This document shows positions 33,381 through 42,486 of a DNA stretch of 64,000 nt, one piece after another. The notes under the pieces are model-generated. The model was not told where the DNA came from. It saw only the letters and a program-made list of their open reading frames with translations, and made no database searches. The stretch is from Aciduliprofundum sp. MAR08-339 (GTDB taxonomy: Archaea; Thermoplasmatota; Thermoplasmata; Thermoplasmatales; Aciduliprofundaceae): NCBI RefSeq assembly GCF_000327505.1, contig NC_019942.1, positions 372,001-436,000 on the forward strand, in the 5' to 3' direction. Every line of letters starts with the position of its first letter. The stretch's first letter is position 1. Made by a program: the position numbers and the translations under genes.

Positions 33381-34514
33381 TTATACATTTGCACCTCCCA
33401 ATTCTTCCAGTTGCTCCGCACTTCTTGCCTCCTTTTCGCTTAGTTCCCTCACACCGTGCCTCTTTCTGATCCATGCCACCAGCACATAGGATACCAGAAT
33501 AGGAGGAAGTATGTAGTAAACTATGTAATTCATAAGCCCGACAACGTACCACTCCAAGTATCCAAGATGGCCCCCAAGCATGGATAACCACTGCATCCTG
33601 AGATAATCCTTGCCGGATAGGGCGTAATTTAGGGCATTCACATTGAATATTATTAGCAGTATGTCCAGATAATTGGTGTATACGTTGGCAAGTGTGCTCA
33701 TACTTCTAGTAACTTTAAAGCCTGGAATGCGCCTGGTTGTGAAGGGAGGAAACATGTTACTTCCCATGAGTCCAAAGTGATCTGTGAGAATATGTGACCA
33801 GAAACCGAGCATTATGAGCCAGAAGGCGGTCCAGCCCATGGGAGTGAATCCGTAGAGCATAAAACCTATGGGCGCAAACATTACACCCAGGGTTATGCTG
33901 TGGGCCCATCTCCTGTGCCAGGGAATGAAATCTGCACGTACCCTGTTCTTGCCCTCTGGGAAGAATGAGAAATCAGGTCCAGAGAGAATATCCACGTGGG
34001 TCACCGCATCGTAATTGTAATCCAGATCTGCCTTGAATTCCGCCTCAGCATGGGCCTTCTCAGGAGGTAAGTAAGATGTGATGTAGGGCCTCTTCTCAAA
34101 TCCGGAGATTATTGGTCCTATATCACATATAACCTTCTTGTTTTCCGTATCAAAATGCACGGTATACTGTCTCCACTGATCCGATGAGATTTTTATGGTG
34201 TGGAGCATGACATTTACTTCCCTCTGCTCTTCTGCCGCCTGATCTATGGCCTTTGCAAGGGTCGTAGCCACCAAATTGGGATCAAGATTCCATTCATCCA
34301 TATCCACCTCATAATCATGCCTCTGCAGGTACTTGGCAAATCGAAAATCAATAGTATCGGGCAATATTCCGAAAATTCCTCCGAGAATTAGCACCAGTGC
34401 CTTGTGCACAACAATCTCGTTGGCGATAACATTGTTTCCATAGAACATATTTGCAATTACCACCACGAAGGTCGCCGTGGTTAATCCTGCCAGAAAATGG
34501 GCAAATCCCTTCAT
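33381..34514 (-). CDS. Membrane-bound hydrolase-like protein (YdjM/DUF457 type)
   Basis: A 377-residue membrane protein. MKGFAHFLAGL at the start, GGIFGILPDTIDF near residue 55, WHRRWAHSITLG in the middle and FWSHILTDHFGLMGSNMFPPF after it match the conserved His/Asp positions of the YdjM-like LexA-regulated membrane proteins, predicted metal-dependent hydrolases. A hydrophilic insertion of about 130 residues separates the first and second motif groups. ATG 34514 begins one base after the stop of the TctA-like gene with GTGGT upstream. It ends the five-gene OB-fold operon; a hydrolytic step on a lipid or nucleic acid at the membrane is conceivable but unproven. Confidence 0.8.
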   Translation of the reverse strand: MKGFAHFLAGLTTATFVVVIANMFYGNNVIANEIVVHKALVLILGGIFGILPDTIDFRFAKYLQRHDYEVDMDEWNLDPNLVATTLAKAIDQAAEEQREVNVMLHTIKISSDQWRQYTVHFDTENKKVICDIGPIISGFEKRPYITSYLPPEKAHAEAEFKADLDYNYDAVTHVDILSGPDFSFFPEGKNRVRADFIPWHRRWAHSITLGVMFAPIGFMLYGFTPMGWTAFWLIMLGFWSHILTDHFGLMGSNMFPPFTTRRIPGFKVTRSMSTLANVYTNYLDILLIIFNVNALNYALSGKDYLRMQWLSMLGGHLGYLEWYVVGLMNYIVYYILPPILVSYVLVAWIRKRHGVRELSEKEARSAEQLEELGGANV

Positions 34515-34515
34515 T

Positions 34516-35838
34516 TTACCACAACCCGAACAAGCCACCGAGGGCTATTCCGCTCATATTCAACCATATCGGCACGAGTATCACAGCAAGACAGTGGGAA
34601 CGGCGAGAATTGAAAAGCACGGGAATCAAACCAATGGCCGTTGCAACGGACATTATCAGCAATCCCTGCCAGGATGTCATAAAGAACACTATGGATACCA
34701 CTATACCAAGAACAACCAGATTGAGAACCTTGGGATTTATCTTGTATATCCTCTTAGCCAGAAACCTCGAAGCGAATATCACCACAAAGAAGGCATAAAG
34801 TCCGGCAATTGCAATTCCCATATCCACAAGATAGAACTGCTGCACGCTCTCAGGGGTGAAGAACAGATTTATTCCCATAGCAAGAGCACCGCGACGAATG
34901 TGAAGAACGGGAAGGAAGAAAAGAGATATTGCCCCCACATAATACACAACGCGGGATGCGCCCATGGATACGAGAAAACTCTTGTCTCCCTTCTGGGCAA
35001 AGCCATGGCTCGCCATGTAACCTCCAACACCAGCAGTCACAGCAGGCAGAAACGCTGCAAATAAACCTCCGGATGAGCCTGCCACCGCACCGTGCAAAAG
35101 TTCAACTGGTTTGGCGTCCACACTCTTTGGTATGTTCTGTTCTGGAATATCATATTTTGATATCAAATTCAAGATAATGGAGGACGTGGCAAACAATCCT
35201 ATGAGGGGCGCCATCAGACTCTGAAACGCATGATTTGCAGGTACTATTGTTTTATTGAAAGAGATTATACCAAGAATGGATGAGAGGAAAAAGGTGAGAT
35301 AGCCTGCCATTATGGTTTTCCATCCCTCCTTCAGACCATGAAGAGGATTCTTGTGTCTTCCGAAATCCTTGGGAAATTCTGAGAGGAGCATGTAGGCAAT
35401 TACTGCCCCTATTATCCAGTGAAGGTGGTTTGAAACTATATTCCACACTATTGAGAGAGGACCCATCAAAAGGGGCACAAAGAACACTATTGCAAGAAGT
35501 CCTGTAAGGGCACCGGTGGCTATCAAAACCACCGCCTCATGTCCACGGCCCTCCTTCAGATACCTCAGAGAGGGCATCAACACGAACATGGTGGAATCAT
35601 CTGGAGCACTGAAATATATTGAGGGTATGGTGAAGACAAAGGCATAGGTCACAAGCATACCTATGAGCATCAGAACCATGAGCATAGAGTTGAGGACAAA
35701 GGATGCACTGAAATAGAACAGAAGGAAGAAGCCAATCACATTGTAAACATGCAGTCCAGGCAGCATGGATAGTGCAGAGCCTATGAGCGCTCCCAAGAGC
35801 ACGAATGCAATGCACAAGAGCAAGAAGGTTATGCTCAA
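34516..35838 (-). CDS. TctA-like polytopic membrane protein (COG1784 type)
   Basis: A 440-residue protein with about eleven membrane segments, related to the TctA subunit of tripartite tricarboxylate transporters but of the archaeal stand-alone type. The glycine-rich repeat motifs are GSALSMLPGLHVYNVIG near residue 20 and GSSGGLFAAFLPAVTAGVGG near residue 255, the two pseudo-symmetric halves. No TctB or binding protein is adjacent; instead it is embedded in an operon of OB-fold proteins, with its start overlapping the upstream OB gene (4 bp). A paralogue is at 54620-55879. Substrate unknown. Confidence 0.82.
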   Translation of the reverse strand: MSITFLLLCIAFVLLGALIGSALSMLPGLHVYNVIGFFLLFYFSASFVLNSMLMVLMLIGMLVTYAFVFTIPSIYFSAPDDSTMFVLMPSLRYLKEGRGHEAVVLIATGALTGLLAIVFFVPLLMGPLSIVWNIVSNHLHWIIGAVIAYMLLSEFPKDFGRHKNPLHGLKEGWKTIMAGYLTFFLSSILGIISFNKTIVPANHAFQSLMAPLIGLFATSSIILNLISKYDIPEQNIPKSVDAKPVELLHGAVAGSSGGLFAAFLPAVTAGVGGYMASHGFAQKGDKSFLVSMGASRVVYYVGAISLFFLPVLHIRRGALAMGINLFFTPESVQQFYLVDMGIAIAGLYAFFVVIFASRFLAKRIYKINPKVLNLVVLGIVVSIVFFMTSWQGLLIMSVATAIGLIPVLFNSRRSHCLAVILVPIWLNMSGIALGGLFGLW

Positions 35839-37166
35839 CTTATCACCTCCACTACATCGTTTGTAAAGGGTCTAACCTTTATTTCGGGCTGACCGTTATA
35901 GTAAGTCACTATCCCCCTAACGAGAAGATGCTGGCCGTAATCTATATTTCTGAGCATTGCCCTGTTTTCCACGTAAATTACATAACTCCCATTCTCGCTC
36001 CACAGGGTTATACTCATAGAGTATGAAAATGCACGGTAATCCACAACCACTCCCTCAAGTTCTCTGAAGGAGAATTTGTTCATGGGACCATTTTTCTCGT
36101 AACTCTTCTTCTCTATGATCTTGTACTGGGGCTCCGCAATGAGTTCCCATTTTGGCTCACTCACAAAATCGCTTTTCCTTGAAACTGAAATTTCCCATAT
36201 ACCACGATAATTCACAAATCTACCCTGAATCTCCACATGATCTCCGGGAGCATAGTACTTGATACCGTAGCGAACATAAACTCTCACAATGGATCCGTTT
36301 GACTCAACGTAAATAGTGCTGTTTTCCAAGTTTCTGGATACAACGGTGGCCCATGGGATATGAACGTAGGTACCATTGTATTTCTCTGGAGAACCAACAA
36401 GCTGAGATATGCTCAATGTTCTGTAGGTATCTGTTGGTGCCTTTGGCTGGTACCACTGAAGGGCCCCATATATGCGCACGTATCCAGATGCAAGCGCACT
36501 TAAATTCAGCACGTTAAGAGAGTAATAGGCCCTTGGGATGACCACATCAAATTCATCATCAAGGGAGCATATGAATCCAAAACTGAATTCTCTAACACTT
36601 GTTATGTTTCCAGCCACATTCACCCTCTCTCCTGTACTGTACTCCCACGGTGAAGCAGATGTTATGTTTCTAATTGAGATTGCCGTGGATTTAGGTTTCT
36701 CGATGATTAGATAGTCCACATCGTTGAGGATCAGAGAATTTGAGGTGTACATGTAGGTACCCTTTATATCAACCACATCACCCATGGCTGGAATTTTTCC
36801 TTCCTCAACCATTCTTTTTATCACATTTCCATAAAGTTTCACGGTTATTGTTCCGGTACCATCATCCACCTTGAATCTGAAGGATGTTACCTTGTAATCG
36901 TTCTCATAAACCCAGGGATAGCCAACGATCTTACCGTGTATCCTTATGAAATTGTAATTATCGGTGAGCCCCAAATCCTTAATCTTGGTAACAGGAATCT
37001 CCCCTCCAAAATATGCCAGAACCCCGTAGGCAGATGCCAGTATCATAAGGGAGAGAGCAATTACATAAATTGTCTTGATTTTAACCCTGTGCTTTACATT
37101 GGCGGTGCAGTGAGGGCAAATTTCGGAATCATCAGGTATCTCCCTACCACAACTCGGACACTTCAT
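35835..37166 (-). CDS. Zinc-ribbon, membrane-anchored protein with tandem OB-like domains
   Basis: A 443-residue protein: N-terminal zinc ribbon (Cys3, Cys6, Cys17, Cys20), a membrane helix (about residues 33-53), and an extracytoplasmic part with about four OB-fold-like units. Their signature is a strand with V-x-G or VHIPWA, a loop, then GDxVxIxGxFxxYxGxWEI (for example DHVEIQGRFVNYRGIWEI). The DDGTGTITVKLYG segment is typical of nucleic-acid-type OB folds. The zinc ribbon should lie in the cytoplasm. Start ATG 37166 overlaps the upstream stop (ATGA). Third gene of the operon; no catalytic residues seen. Confidence 0.78.
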   Translation of the reverse strand: MKCPSCGREIPDDSEICPHCTANVKHRVKIKTIYVIALSLMILASAYGVLAYFGGEIPVTKIKDLGLTDNYNFIRIHGKIVGYPWVYENDYKVTSFRFKVDDGTGTITVKLYGNVIKRMVEEGKIPAMGDVVDIKGTYMYTSNSLILNDVDYLIIEKPKSTAISIRNITSASPWEYSTGERVNVAGNITSVREFSFGFICSLDDEFDVVIPRAYYSLNVLNLSALASGYVRIYGALQWYQPKAPTDTYRTLSISQLVGSPEKYNGTYVHIPWATVVSRNLENSTIYVESNGSIVRVYVRYGIKYYAPGDHVEIQGRFVNYRGIWEISVSRKSDFVSEPKWELIAEPQYKIIEKKSYEKNGPMNKFSFRELEGVVVDYRAFSYSMSITLWSENGSYVIYVENRAMLRNIDYGQHLLVRGIVTYYNGQPEIKVRPFTNDVVEVIS

Positions 37167-37969
37167 CCAATCACCCTTATATCCTTGATGCTTCCCGGTA
37201 TGAGCTCCCACGAGCCGCTCATAAAACTCCCGTACCACTCCAGAGAGCCCACAACCTCTATTCTTTTACCAGCCAGTTCCTTGATGTCCATGGAGGAGAA
37301 TTTAGCCACAGAGTAAGGGATGTACAGGTCCATATACCCTGTTCCATCAGTTATATTGAGAATGTAACTCTTTGCAGAGGTTTCAAACACCTTTTCCACA
37401 CTCACGTTTAATTTGACCCTTACAAACCTTCCATCGGGATACTGTATTGAATTGATATCCTCTATACTCATACTCACCGGCTTGGGCTTTGTTATTGTTA
37501 TTTCCTGAGGCGAGTTTAGTATCATATACACGTTGCTTCCCCTTATGTAAACCTCTCCAATTATATTCACATAATCCCCATACCCAGGAATCTTTCCTGC
37601 CCTTGCAAGTTTTTCCACCGTGGGACTGTAGACATGTACACTCATCATCCCCGTGCCATCATCCACGTCTATGTAGAGTGTGGAGGATCCTTCCTTATAG
37701 GTTATCAGCGAGGGAGGTGATGAAACTATGCCCCTAATCTCCACCGTACCGTAATTGTATGTCTGGGTTATGTCCTTTATTTGAACGTATTGTACAGGCA
37801 TGTTCTGTGCAAATATGAGCAGAAAAATTATACCAATCACTGCAAAGGCGAGAGAGCCATACTTTGCATAATAATACCCAGTGTGCTTGGGAATTTTGGT
37901 TCCGCAGTATGGGCACACCTCTAATGATCCAACGTATCTGCCGCAATTAGGACAGTATCTATCCTCCAT
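37163..37969 (-). CDS. Zinc-ribbon, membrane-anchored protein with two OB-like domains
   Basis: A 268-residue paralogue of the next gene in the operon: zinc ribbon (Cys6, Cys9, Cys19, Cys22), membrane helix (about residues 36-54), then two OB-like domains (about 70-155 with VDDGTGMMSVHVYS and GDYVNIIGEVYI; about 165-260 with ITDGTGYMDLYIPY and RIEVVGSLEWYG). GAGGTG lies before ATG 37969. Its start overlaps the end of the large PKD/OB gene by 49 bp, an unusually long overlap that implies translational coupling or a recent change in the upstream reading frame's end. Confidence 0.78.
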   Translation of the reverse strand: MEDRYCPNCGRYVGSLEVCPYCGTKIPKHTGYYYAKYGSLAFAVIGIIFLLIFAQNMPVQYVQIKDITQTYNYGTVEIRGIVSSPPSLITYKEGSSTLYIDVDDGTGMMSVHVYSPTVEKLARAGKIPGYGDYVNIIGEVYIRGSNVYMILNSPQEITITKPKPVSMSIEDINSIQYPDGRFVRVKLNVSVEKVFETSAKSYILNITDGTGYMDLYIPYSVAKFSSMDIKELAGKRIEVVGSLEWYGSFMSGSWELIPGSIKDIRVIG

Positions 37970-40830
37970 ACAAGCACCTCTTCAAATTTTGATTTCAGGG
38001 GCATGTTTCCGACCTTACCCGTATTGCTTTCCTTCACAATATCAGAAGAAAACCTAGGAAGAATCTCGTAATAGGACGTATAGGGTGAGGTTTTATCGTA
38101 CTGAGCAACCACCCCAATTACTGTGAGATTCTCGCCCACCGATATATTTGATATATCAATCCCAGCTGCCTTGGCATATATTTCTATGCTTCCATTTCCA
38201 TCATCAAGATAGAAATAACCTGATGCGGAATTCACGCTTGTCACGGTACCATGGACCTCAACGAGCATTCCCTCTATTTTCTCAGCATTTGTCCAGTTTT
38301 TGAAGTATCCCGTGGATACATTCAAAGGAGCGGGGACTTGGCCCTTGCCCATATACCTTATGTAGTTGAGGGATGTGATCTTTATTTCCGCCTCTCCATT
38401 GTACTGGGCTATGGTTCCACGAACCTGCACCTTGGAACCCTCAGTCAAATTGAGTTTGGTGTAATTCAGACCATATCCGAATACAAGAACTCCTCCTGTG
38501 AGGTCCTCAACATACATCTTCAATATAGGCTTCCCGCTGCTTGAAGACACGTAGGAGAAGATATCCGGCGCCGCAATCACGGTGGCATTGACTATTACCT
38601 GCTCTCCGAGATGTACAAGAACTCCATCGGAATCAACCTCGTGCACGTAGGAAAGATTAACATACCTTGCAGATGAGTGCAAAACAACAACCCTATCCTG
38701 AGTTCCCGCCCTGAGGAGTATCTCATAGGTACCATTGTGCTCTGTAACCTTACCGTATATCTTTATGGTGTCTCCCACACCCACATAGGGAACATTCACA
38801 CCCTTCTGGGCGTACACCGCAATATCCTGAGAGTTGGATGTGGAATTGCTGACCCAGAAGAGGTAGGAGTACTTCACATTTACAACAGTGGCATTGGGAA
38901 TCTCAACCAATGTTCCGTTGTAAGCGCTTGAATTTTCCAGAATGCTTCCTATATTCACCACCTTGTATGAAACGGTGTTTTTAACAATAACCGTGTCATT
39001 TGTATTGTTTCTGATTTTGAACTCCCAGGTATGGTTGTATTGGCTCACCATCCCCCAGATTTCCACCGTGGCGTTGATGTAGGGAGTACCATTTACCACC
39101 CCACCCCTCTCAACGTACACACTCATATCCACAGAATTTGATGTGGAGTTGCTCACCCAGAACAGCCAGTTGGCAACCACGCTCTTAACCTTTGCGTATG
39201 GCACATGCACCAATGTGTTGTTGTAATCCTCCGGATTTTTAAGTATCTGGGTTATATTGACCTCCCTGTAAGTCTGGGGTCTTGTAGACACGTAGTCGTA
39301 CGATTTGGGCCTTATTTTTATCTCCCACTCTCCCCTGTAGGATGTGAACTGCCCATAAACATCAGCGTAATAGCCCTCCTTAACATTACCCATATTAGAG
39401 CCGTTAAATCCAACCACCTTTACCTCCGAGCCGTTCCAGAATAGCCCGAAGAGGGTAAAGTGAGAAGTTGAATTTTCATAGAGCCAGGAAATTACACCCC
39501 AGGAGTGTACATTGGTTCCATTGTAGGCGATGGGATCCGCAAGGAGGTCTTCCACGGATATGTCCCTATAAGTTGGTTTGCTGAGTACCACAACCCGATC
39601 AGTGGTTGCATTTCTTATCTTTATTTCCCAAGAACCGCGATAAACAACCAGGTTTCCCCATATCTCTACCTTGGCACCGTTGAAAATCATACCATTCACA
39701 ACACCGCCACGCTGAACATACACATGGAGGGTGGAACTGGCGTTTGTTGTGTTACCTATATCAAAACTCCAGGATGCAAAGGAGGATGTGACGTATGCAT
39801 AGGGTATGTGTATTGCTGAGTTATTGTACTTCTCAGGATTTTGAATTAGGGCGCCAACGCTCACATCCTGGTATGAAGACCTTACATAACGGGAGAAGTC
39901 AGATGTTGAGTTTCTCACGTATATTTCCATATAACTAACGTTGAGCCTGTAGGAATGATAGTATGTGAGAAAACCCTGCACCTCAAAAACATCCCCCACC
40001 GCGGGAGATCCCGTGGAATTGGCATTAAAGGATACGTACACGGTCAAATTGCCTATGGAATAACGATACGATGCATAAACTGCACTGACCCTTCCAACAA
40101 TGTGCACAAAGGAGTTGTTGTACCCCTCCCATTCATCGGGGCTTATTGTGGCATAGGTGTTATGCCCCCCATGGGAGAGAATCTTCACATAATCCCTTCC
40201 ATTATTTTCAACTTTCAACTCCAACTGGTTGCGATAAACGGTGAATCTCGCCCTTATCTCAAGATAATCACCGTATCGCATACTCTGGGGCTTGGGAGCA
40301 CCCGGCTCCACATAAACCCTTATTCCCCTGTAGCCGGAGGAGTTAACCAGGAAGAAACTGTAATTTCTACCGTAGGCAAATATTCCGTACACATTCACCT
40401 CTCTACCTATATACTCAGAAACGTTTCCAAGCAGTTTATTCACAGAGGTCTTTATCACCCTGGTGGGCATCTTAACTATGGAGATATTTTTGCGTGCATA
40501 GGAGTATGCTCCATCGTTGTCATACACGATGAGGGTCACAGTGTAATTACCCGGAGCGGTATATGTGTGCTGCACAATCTTACCTGCAGATTTTGAGCCA
40601 TCCCCAAAATCCCAGATATAGGACATTATGAAGCCATCGTCCACAGAATTTGCAGCAGAAAACTGCACAGGAAATCCCACATATCCCTTGGAAGGAGCAG
40701 TTATTATGGCCACAGGAGGATTGTTGATCATACCTCTTTCAGTGGAGGCGTAGTATATTGCAGGTACACCTATGGCAATTACAAGCAGAGAGAGGATCAC
40801 CATTGCCTTTATTTTGACAGTATCCACCAT
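37921..40830 (-). CDS. Giant surface protein: PKD domain plus about eight tandem OB-like repeats
   Basis: A 969-residue extracytoplasmic protein. A single N-terminal hydrophobic segment (about residues 7-29) anchors or exports it; a PKD domain follows (about 37-115, with YIWDFGDGS and GNYTVTLIVYD). From residue about 130 to 935 I count roughly eight OB-fold-like repeats of about 95 residues, each with a Y-N-x-T/S-x-V-H entry strand and a V-E-I-x-G-x(5)-Y-x-G-x-W-E-[IF] strand (for example GSWEIKIRNATTDRVVV). The last repeat has YLDDGNGSIEIYA. OB folds of this kind bind single-stranded nucleic acid or oligosaccharide. It heads the operon with its own TATA box (GGTTTTAATATG) and GAGGTGA before ATG. 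Confidence 0.78.
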   Translation of the reverse strand: MVDTVKIKAMVILSLLVIAIGVPAIYYASTERGMINNPPVAIITAPSKGYVGFPVQFSAANSVDDGFIMSYIWDFGDGSKSAGKIVQHTYTAPGNYTVTLIVYDNDGAYSYARKNISIVKMPTRVIKTSVNKLLGNVSEYIGREVNVYGIFAYGRNYSFFLVNSSGYRGIRVYVEPGAPKPQSMRYGDYLEIRARFTVYRNQLELKVENNGRDYVKILSHGGHNTYATISPDEWEGYNNSFVHIVGRVSAVYASYRYSIGNLTVYVSFNANSTGSPAVGDVFEVQGFLTYYHSYRLNVSYMEIYVRNSTSDFSRYVRSSYQDVSVGALIQNPEKYNNSAIHIPYAYVTSSFASWSFDIGNTTNASSTLHVYVQRGGVVNGMIFNGAKVEIWGNLVVYRGSWEIKIRNATTDRVVVLSKPTYRDISVEDLLADPIAYNGTNVHSWGVISWLYENSTSHFTLFGLFWNGSEVKVVGFNGSNMGNVKEGYYADVYGQFTSYRGEWEIKIRPKSYDYVSTRPQTYREVNITQILKNPEDYNNTLVHVPYAKVKSVVANWLFWVSNSTSNSVDMSVYVERGGVVNGTPYINATVEIWGMVSQYNHTWEFKIRNNTNDTVIVKNTVSYKVVNIGSILENSSAYNGTLVEIPNATVVNVKYSYLFWVSNSTSNSQDIAVYAQKGVNVPYVGVGDTIKIYGKVTEHNGTYEILLRAGTQDRVVVLHSSARYVNLSYVHEVDSDGVLVHLGEQVIVNATVIAAPDIFSYVSSSSGKPILKMYVEDLTGGVLVFGYGLNYTKLNLTEGSKVQVRGTIAQYNGEAEIKITSLNYIRYMGKGQVPAPLNVSTGYFKNWTNAEKIEGMLVEVHGTVTSVNSASGYFYLDDGNGSIEIYAKAAGIDISNISVGENLTVIGVVAQYDKTSPYTSYYEILPRFSSDIVKESNTGKVGNMPLKSKFEEVLVWRIDTVLIAADTLDH

Positions 40831-40863
40831 TCTTCACCTCATGCATTTTTACATATTAAAACC

Positions 40864-41733
40864 TTAAGGCCGAACCCAGGAAACTTTGAAATAAACGATC
40901 TTATCCTCTTTCAGATAAGATAGAAGCAGGATTTTCCTTACTCCGTGAGCAACTCTCACGGCCCGACTTATTTTTTGTATCTCCTCACTCCGGGATATAA
41001 CATGAACAAGGTAGTTTGAATGCTCCTCCATGCTCTTCTCGTATGCCCTGAAATGTGTGCCATACTTGAAACCCGATTTAACTATCAGGCCATTTTCTCT
41101 TAGATCCCTATAGACCCGGTAAATGCGGGTTTTTACCTGTGGCTTTTTATCGCACAAACCCTTTTCCCACAGGTACATGGCCTCAAGAACGCTGAGATGG
41201 CCCCATTCACCCTCGCTCCTCCCAAAGGTGGTTGAGTCAATAAGCTCAGGAGAGTAAAGAACGGTTCTCTTGCCAAGAATCTCAACACTCAGAGCCTCCT
41301 TGGGAAGGTTGAAATATTCTCCACGGGGCTCAGCGAGATCCACGAGATAGTATGTAACCTCACCATCTGTATCAACCACTGCAAGCATAAGTGGGAATTC
41401 TTTGGATAAGAAATCCTCCGGGCGAAAATAGTCCATATCAGACATTGGATAAAAATTCATCGAGTAATTTTTCCTTCCCCTGAAATGGGTATCCCTAACT
41501 TCCAGCACATAGCCCCTATCCCGAAGGTCCCTGTACACGAGGTAAAAAATATCAAAATTACTCAACTTGTGTGATACTTCCCTCAATGCGGAGGAAAAAT
41601 CGCATTTGATTATATCTCTCTCACAAAGATATGCAAATTCAACCCATGAAAGGAGAAGGCATTTTCCATTTCTTCTTCCAAAACCTCGAGATTGGAGTTT
41701 GTCTGCAATCTTACCGCAAACTTCCGGGTTCAT
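40864..41733 (-). CDS. endA: tRNA-splicing endonuclease
   Basis: A 289-residue homodimer-type (two-repeat) archaeal EndA, which cuts bulge-helix-bulge motifs in intron-containing RNA. The C-terminal repeat is catalytic: GFKYGTHFRAYEKS...HSNYLVHV and RVAHGVRKILLL supply the Tyr/His/Lys triad (about Tyr231, His238, Lys267). The N-terminal half is a degenerate copy (YRDLRDRGYVLEV, THFRGRKNYSM) lacking the triad, as in alpha2-type enzymes. A substrate is in this window: tRNA-Arg with a 49-base intron at 49631. The start overlaps the stop of the GTPase gene (ATGA). Confidence 0.95.
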   Translation of the reverse strand: MNPEVCGKIADKLQSRGFGRRNGKCLLLSWVEFAYLCERDIIKCDFSSALREVSHKLSNFDIFYLVYRDLRDRGYVLEVRDTHFRGRKNYSMNFYPMSDMDYFRPEDFLSKEFPLMLAVVDTDGEVTYYLVDLAEPRGEYFNLPKEALSVEILGKRTVLYSPELIDSTTFGRSEGEWGHLSVLEAMYLWEKGLCDKKPQVKTRIYRVYRDLRENGLIVKSGFKYGTHFRAYEKSMEEHSNYLVHVISRSEEIQKISRAVRVAHGVRKILLLSYLKEDKIVYFKVSWVRP

Positions 41734-42206
41734 AATGTCCCTTCCACTATGCTGGAAAATACAGTTTCCACGTTCTCACCCGTCTTGGCGCTCGTGAGAA
41801 AATAGGGATAGCCAAATGCATCCGATATATCCTCAAGTTCGTCCTTCCAAAACTCTGCGCGGTACTTCAAATCGTTTTTATTGGCCACAAATATCTTCTG
41901 GGCCTTGTGACCATCAAGAAACTCCGCAATCTGACCCATGGTTTCAAGGGTTTCCCTGCGGGTAAGATCTCCCACAATTATTATGGCCTTTGCTCCGGAT
42001 AGAATGGGCTTTATGTTCTGCTCGTAAACACTAACATCCCAGATGAGAAGCGTTACTTCCCCAACCTTCCTGCGACATGTTTTTGATTGAAGGGTCTCAT
42101 CAATCTCGCTCTCAAATGCATCATATACAAATCTCCTTATGAGCGAGGTTTTACCCACTGACTTATCACCGAGTACACAGACCTTCCAGATTTTTGGTGC
42201 TCTCAT
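41730..42206 (-). CDS. Small Ras-like GTPase with altered switch II
   Basis: A 158-residue stand-alone small GTPase. G1 is GDKSVGKTSLIRRF, G4 is ANKNDLK and G5 is TSAKTGEN; all are intact. The G3 motif, normally WDxAGQE, is WDVSVYEQ, so the invariant glycine and the catalytic glutamine are missing, and hydrolysis may be slow or need a partner. Prokaryotic relatives often act in motility, polarity or membrane traffic. TATA (TTTTAAATACC, minus strand, about 42228-42238) and AGGTGG precede the ATG. It overlaps endA by 4 bp and so is made with it; the reason for that pairing is unknown. Confidence 0.88.
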   Translation of the reverse strand: MRAPKIWKVCVLGDKSVGKTSLIRRFVYDAFESEIDETLQSKTCRRKVGEVTLLIWDVSVYEQNIKPILSGAKAIIIVGDLTRRETLETMGQIAEFLDGHKAQKIFVANKNDLKYRAEFWKDELEDISDAFGYPYFLTSAKTGENVETVFSSIVEGTL

Positions 42207-42293
42207 CCACCTTTCAATGGCATTAGGTATTTAAAATTTTTGAGTGCTGTATCAATATTGGGAGTGGGTTGACCCCTTCAAAAATTTCAGCCA

Positions 42294-42485
42294 TTATTCA
42301 TTTTCCTCATCTCTCATAACCCACCACACTTCATCCGGCAGGAAAATCAGGATTCCGTGGTAATCTCCACCTCCGTGCTTCTCCTGAAGCACAGCCAATT
42401 GAATTGCATTCATCAAATTCTCTGCCGCTCTGCCCACTTCGGAATTTGACCCAAAGTGATTTTTCGACCTTAAATCTTCATGCAT
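42294..42485 (-). CDS. Small protein of unknown function
   Basis: About 63 residues from ATG 42485 (MHEDLRSKNHFGSNSEVG), which lies one base after the stop of the propeller gene; upstream ATGs at 42500 and 42533 are in frame and would overlap it. The sequence is soluble, with GRAAENLMNAIQLAVLQEK as a helix and LIFLPDEVWWVMRDEE at the end. I recognise no family. Coupling to the upstream gene is the main support. Confidence 0.5.
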   Translation of the reverse strand: MHEDLRSKNHFGSNSEVGRAAENLMNAIQLAVLQEKHGGGDYHGILIFLPDEVWWVMRDEENE

Positions 42486-42486
42486 T

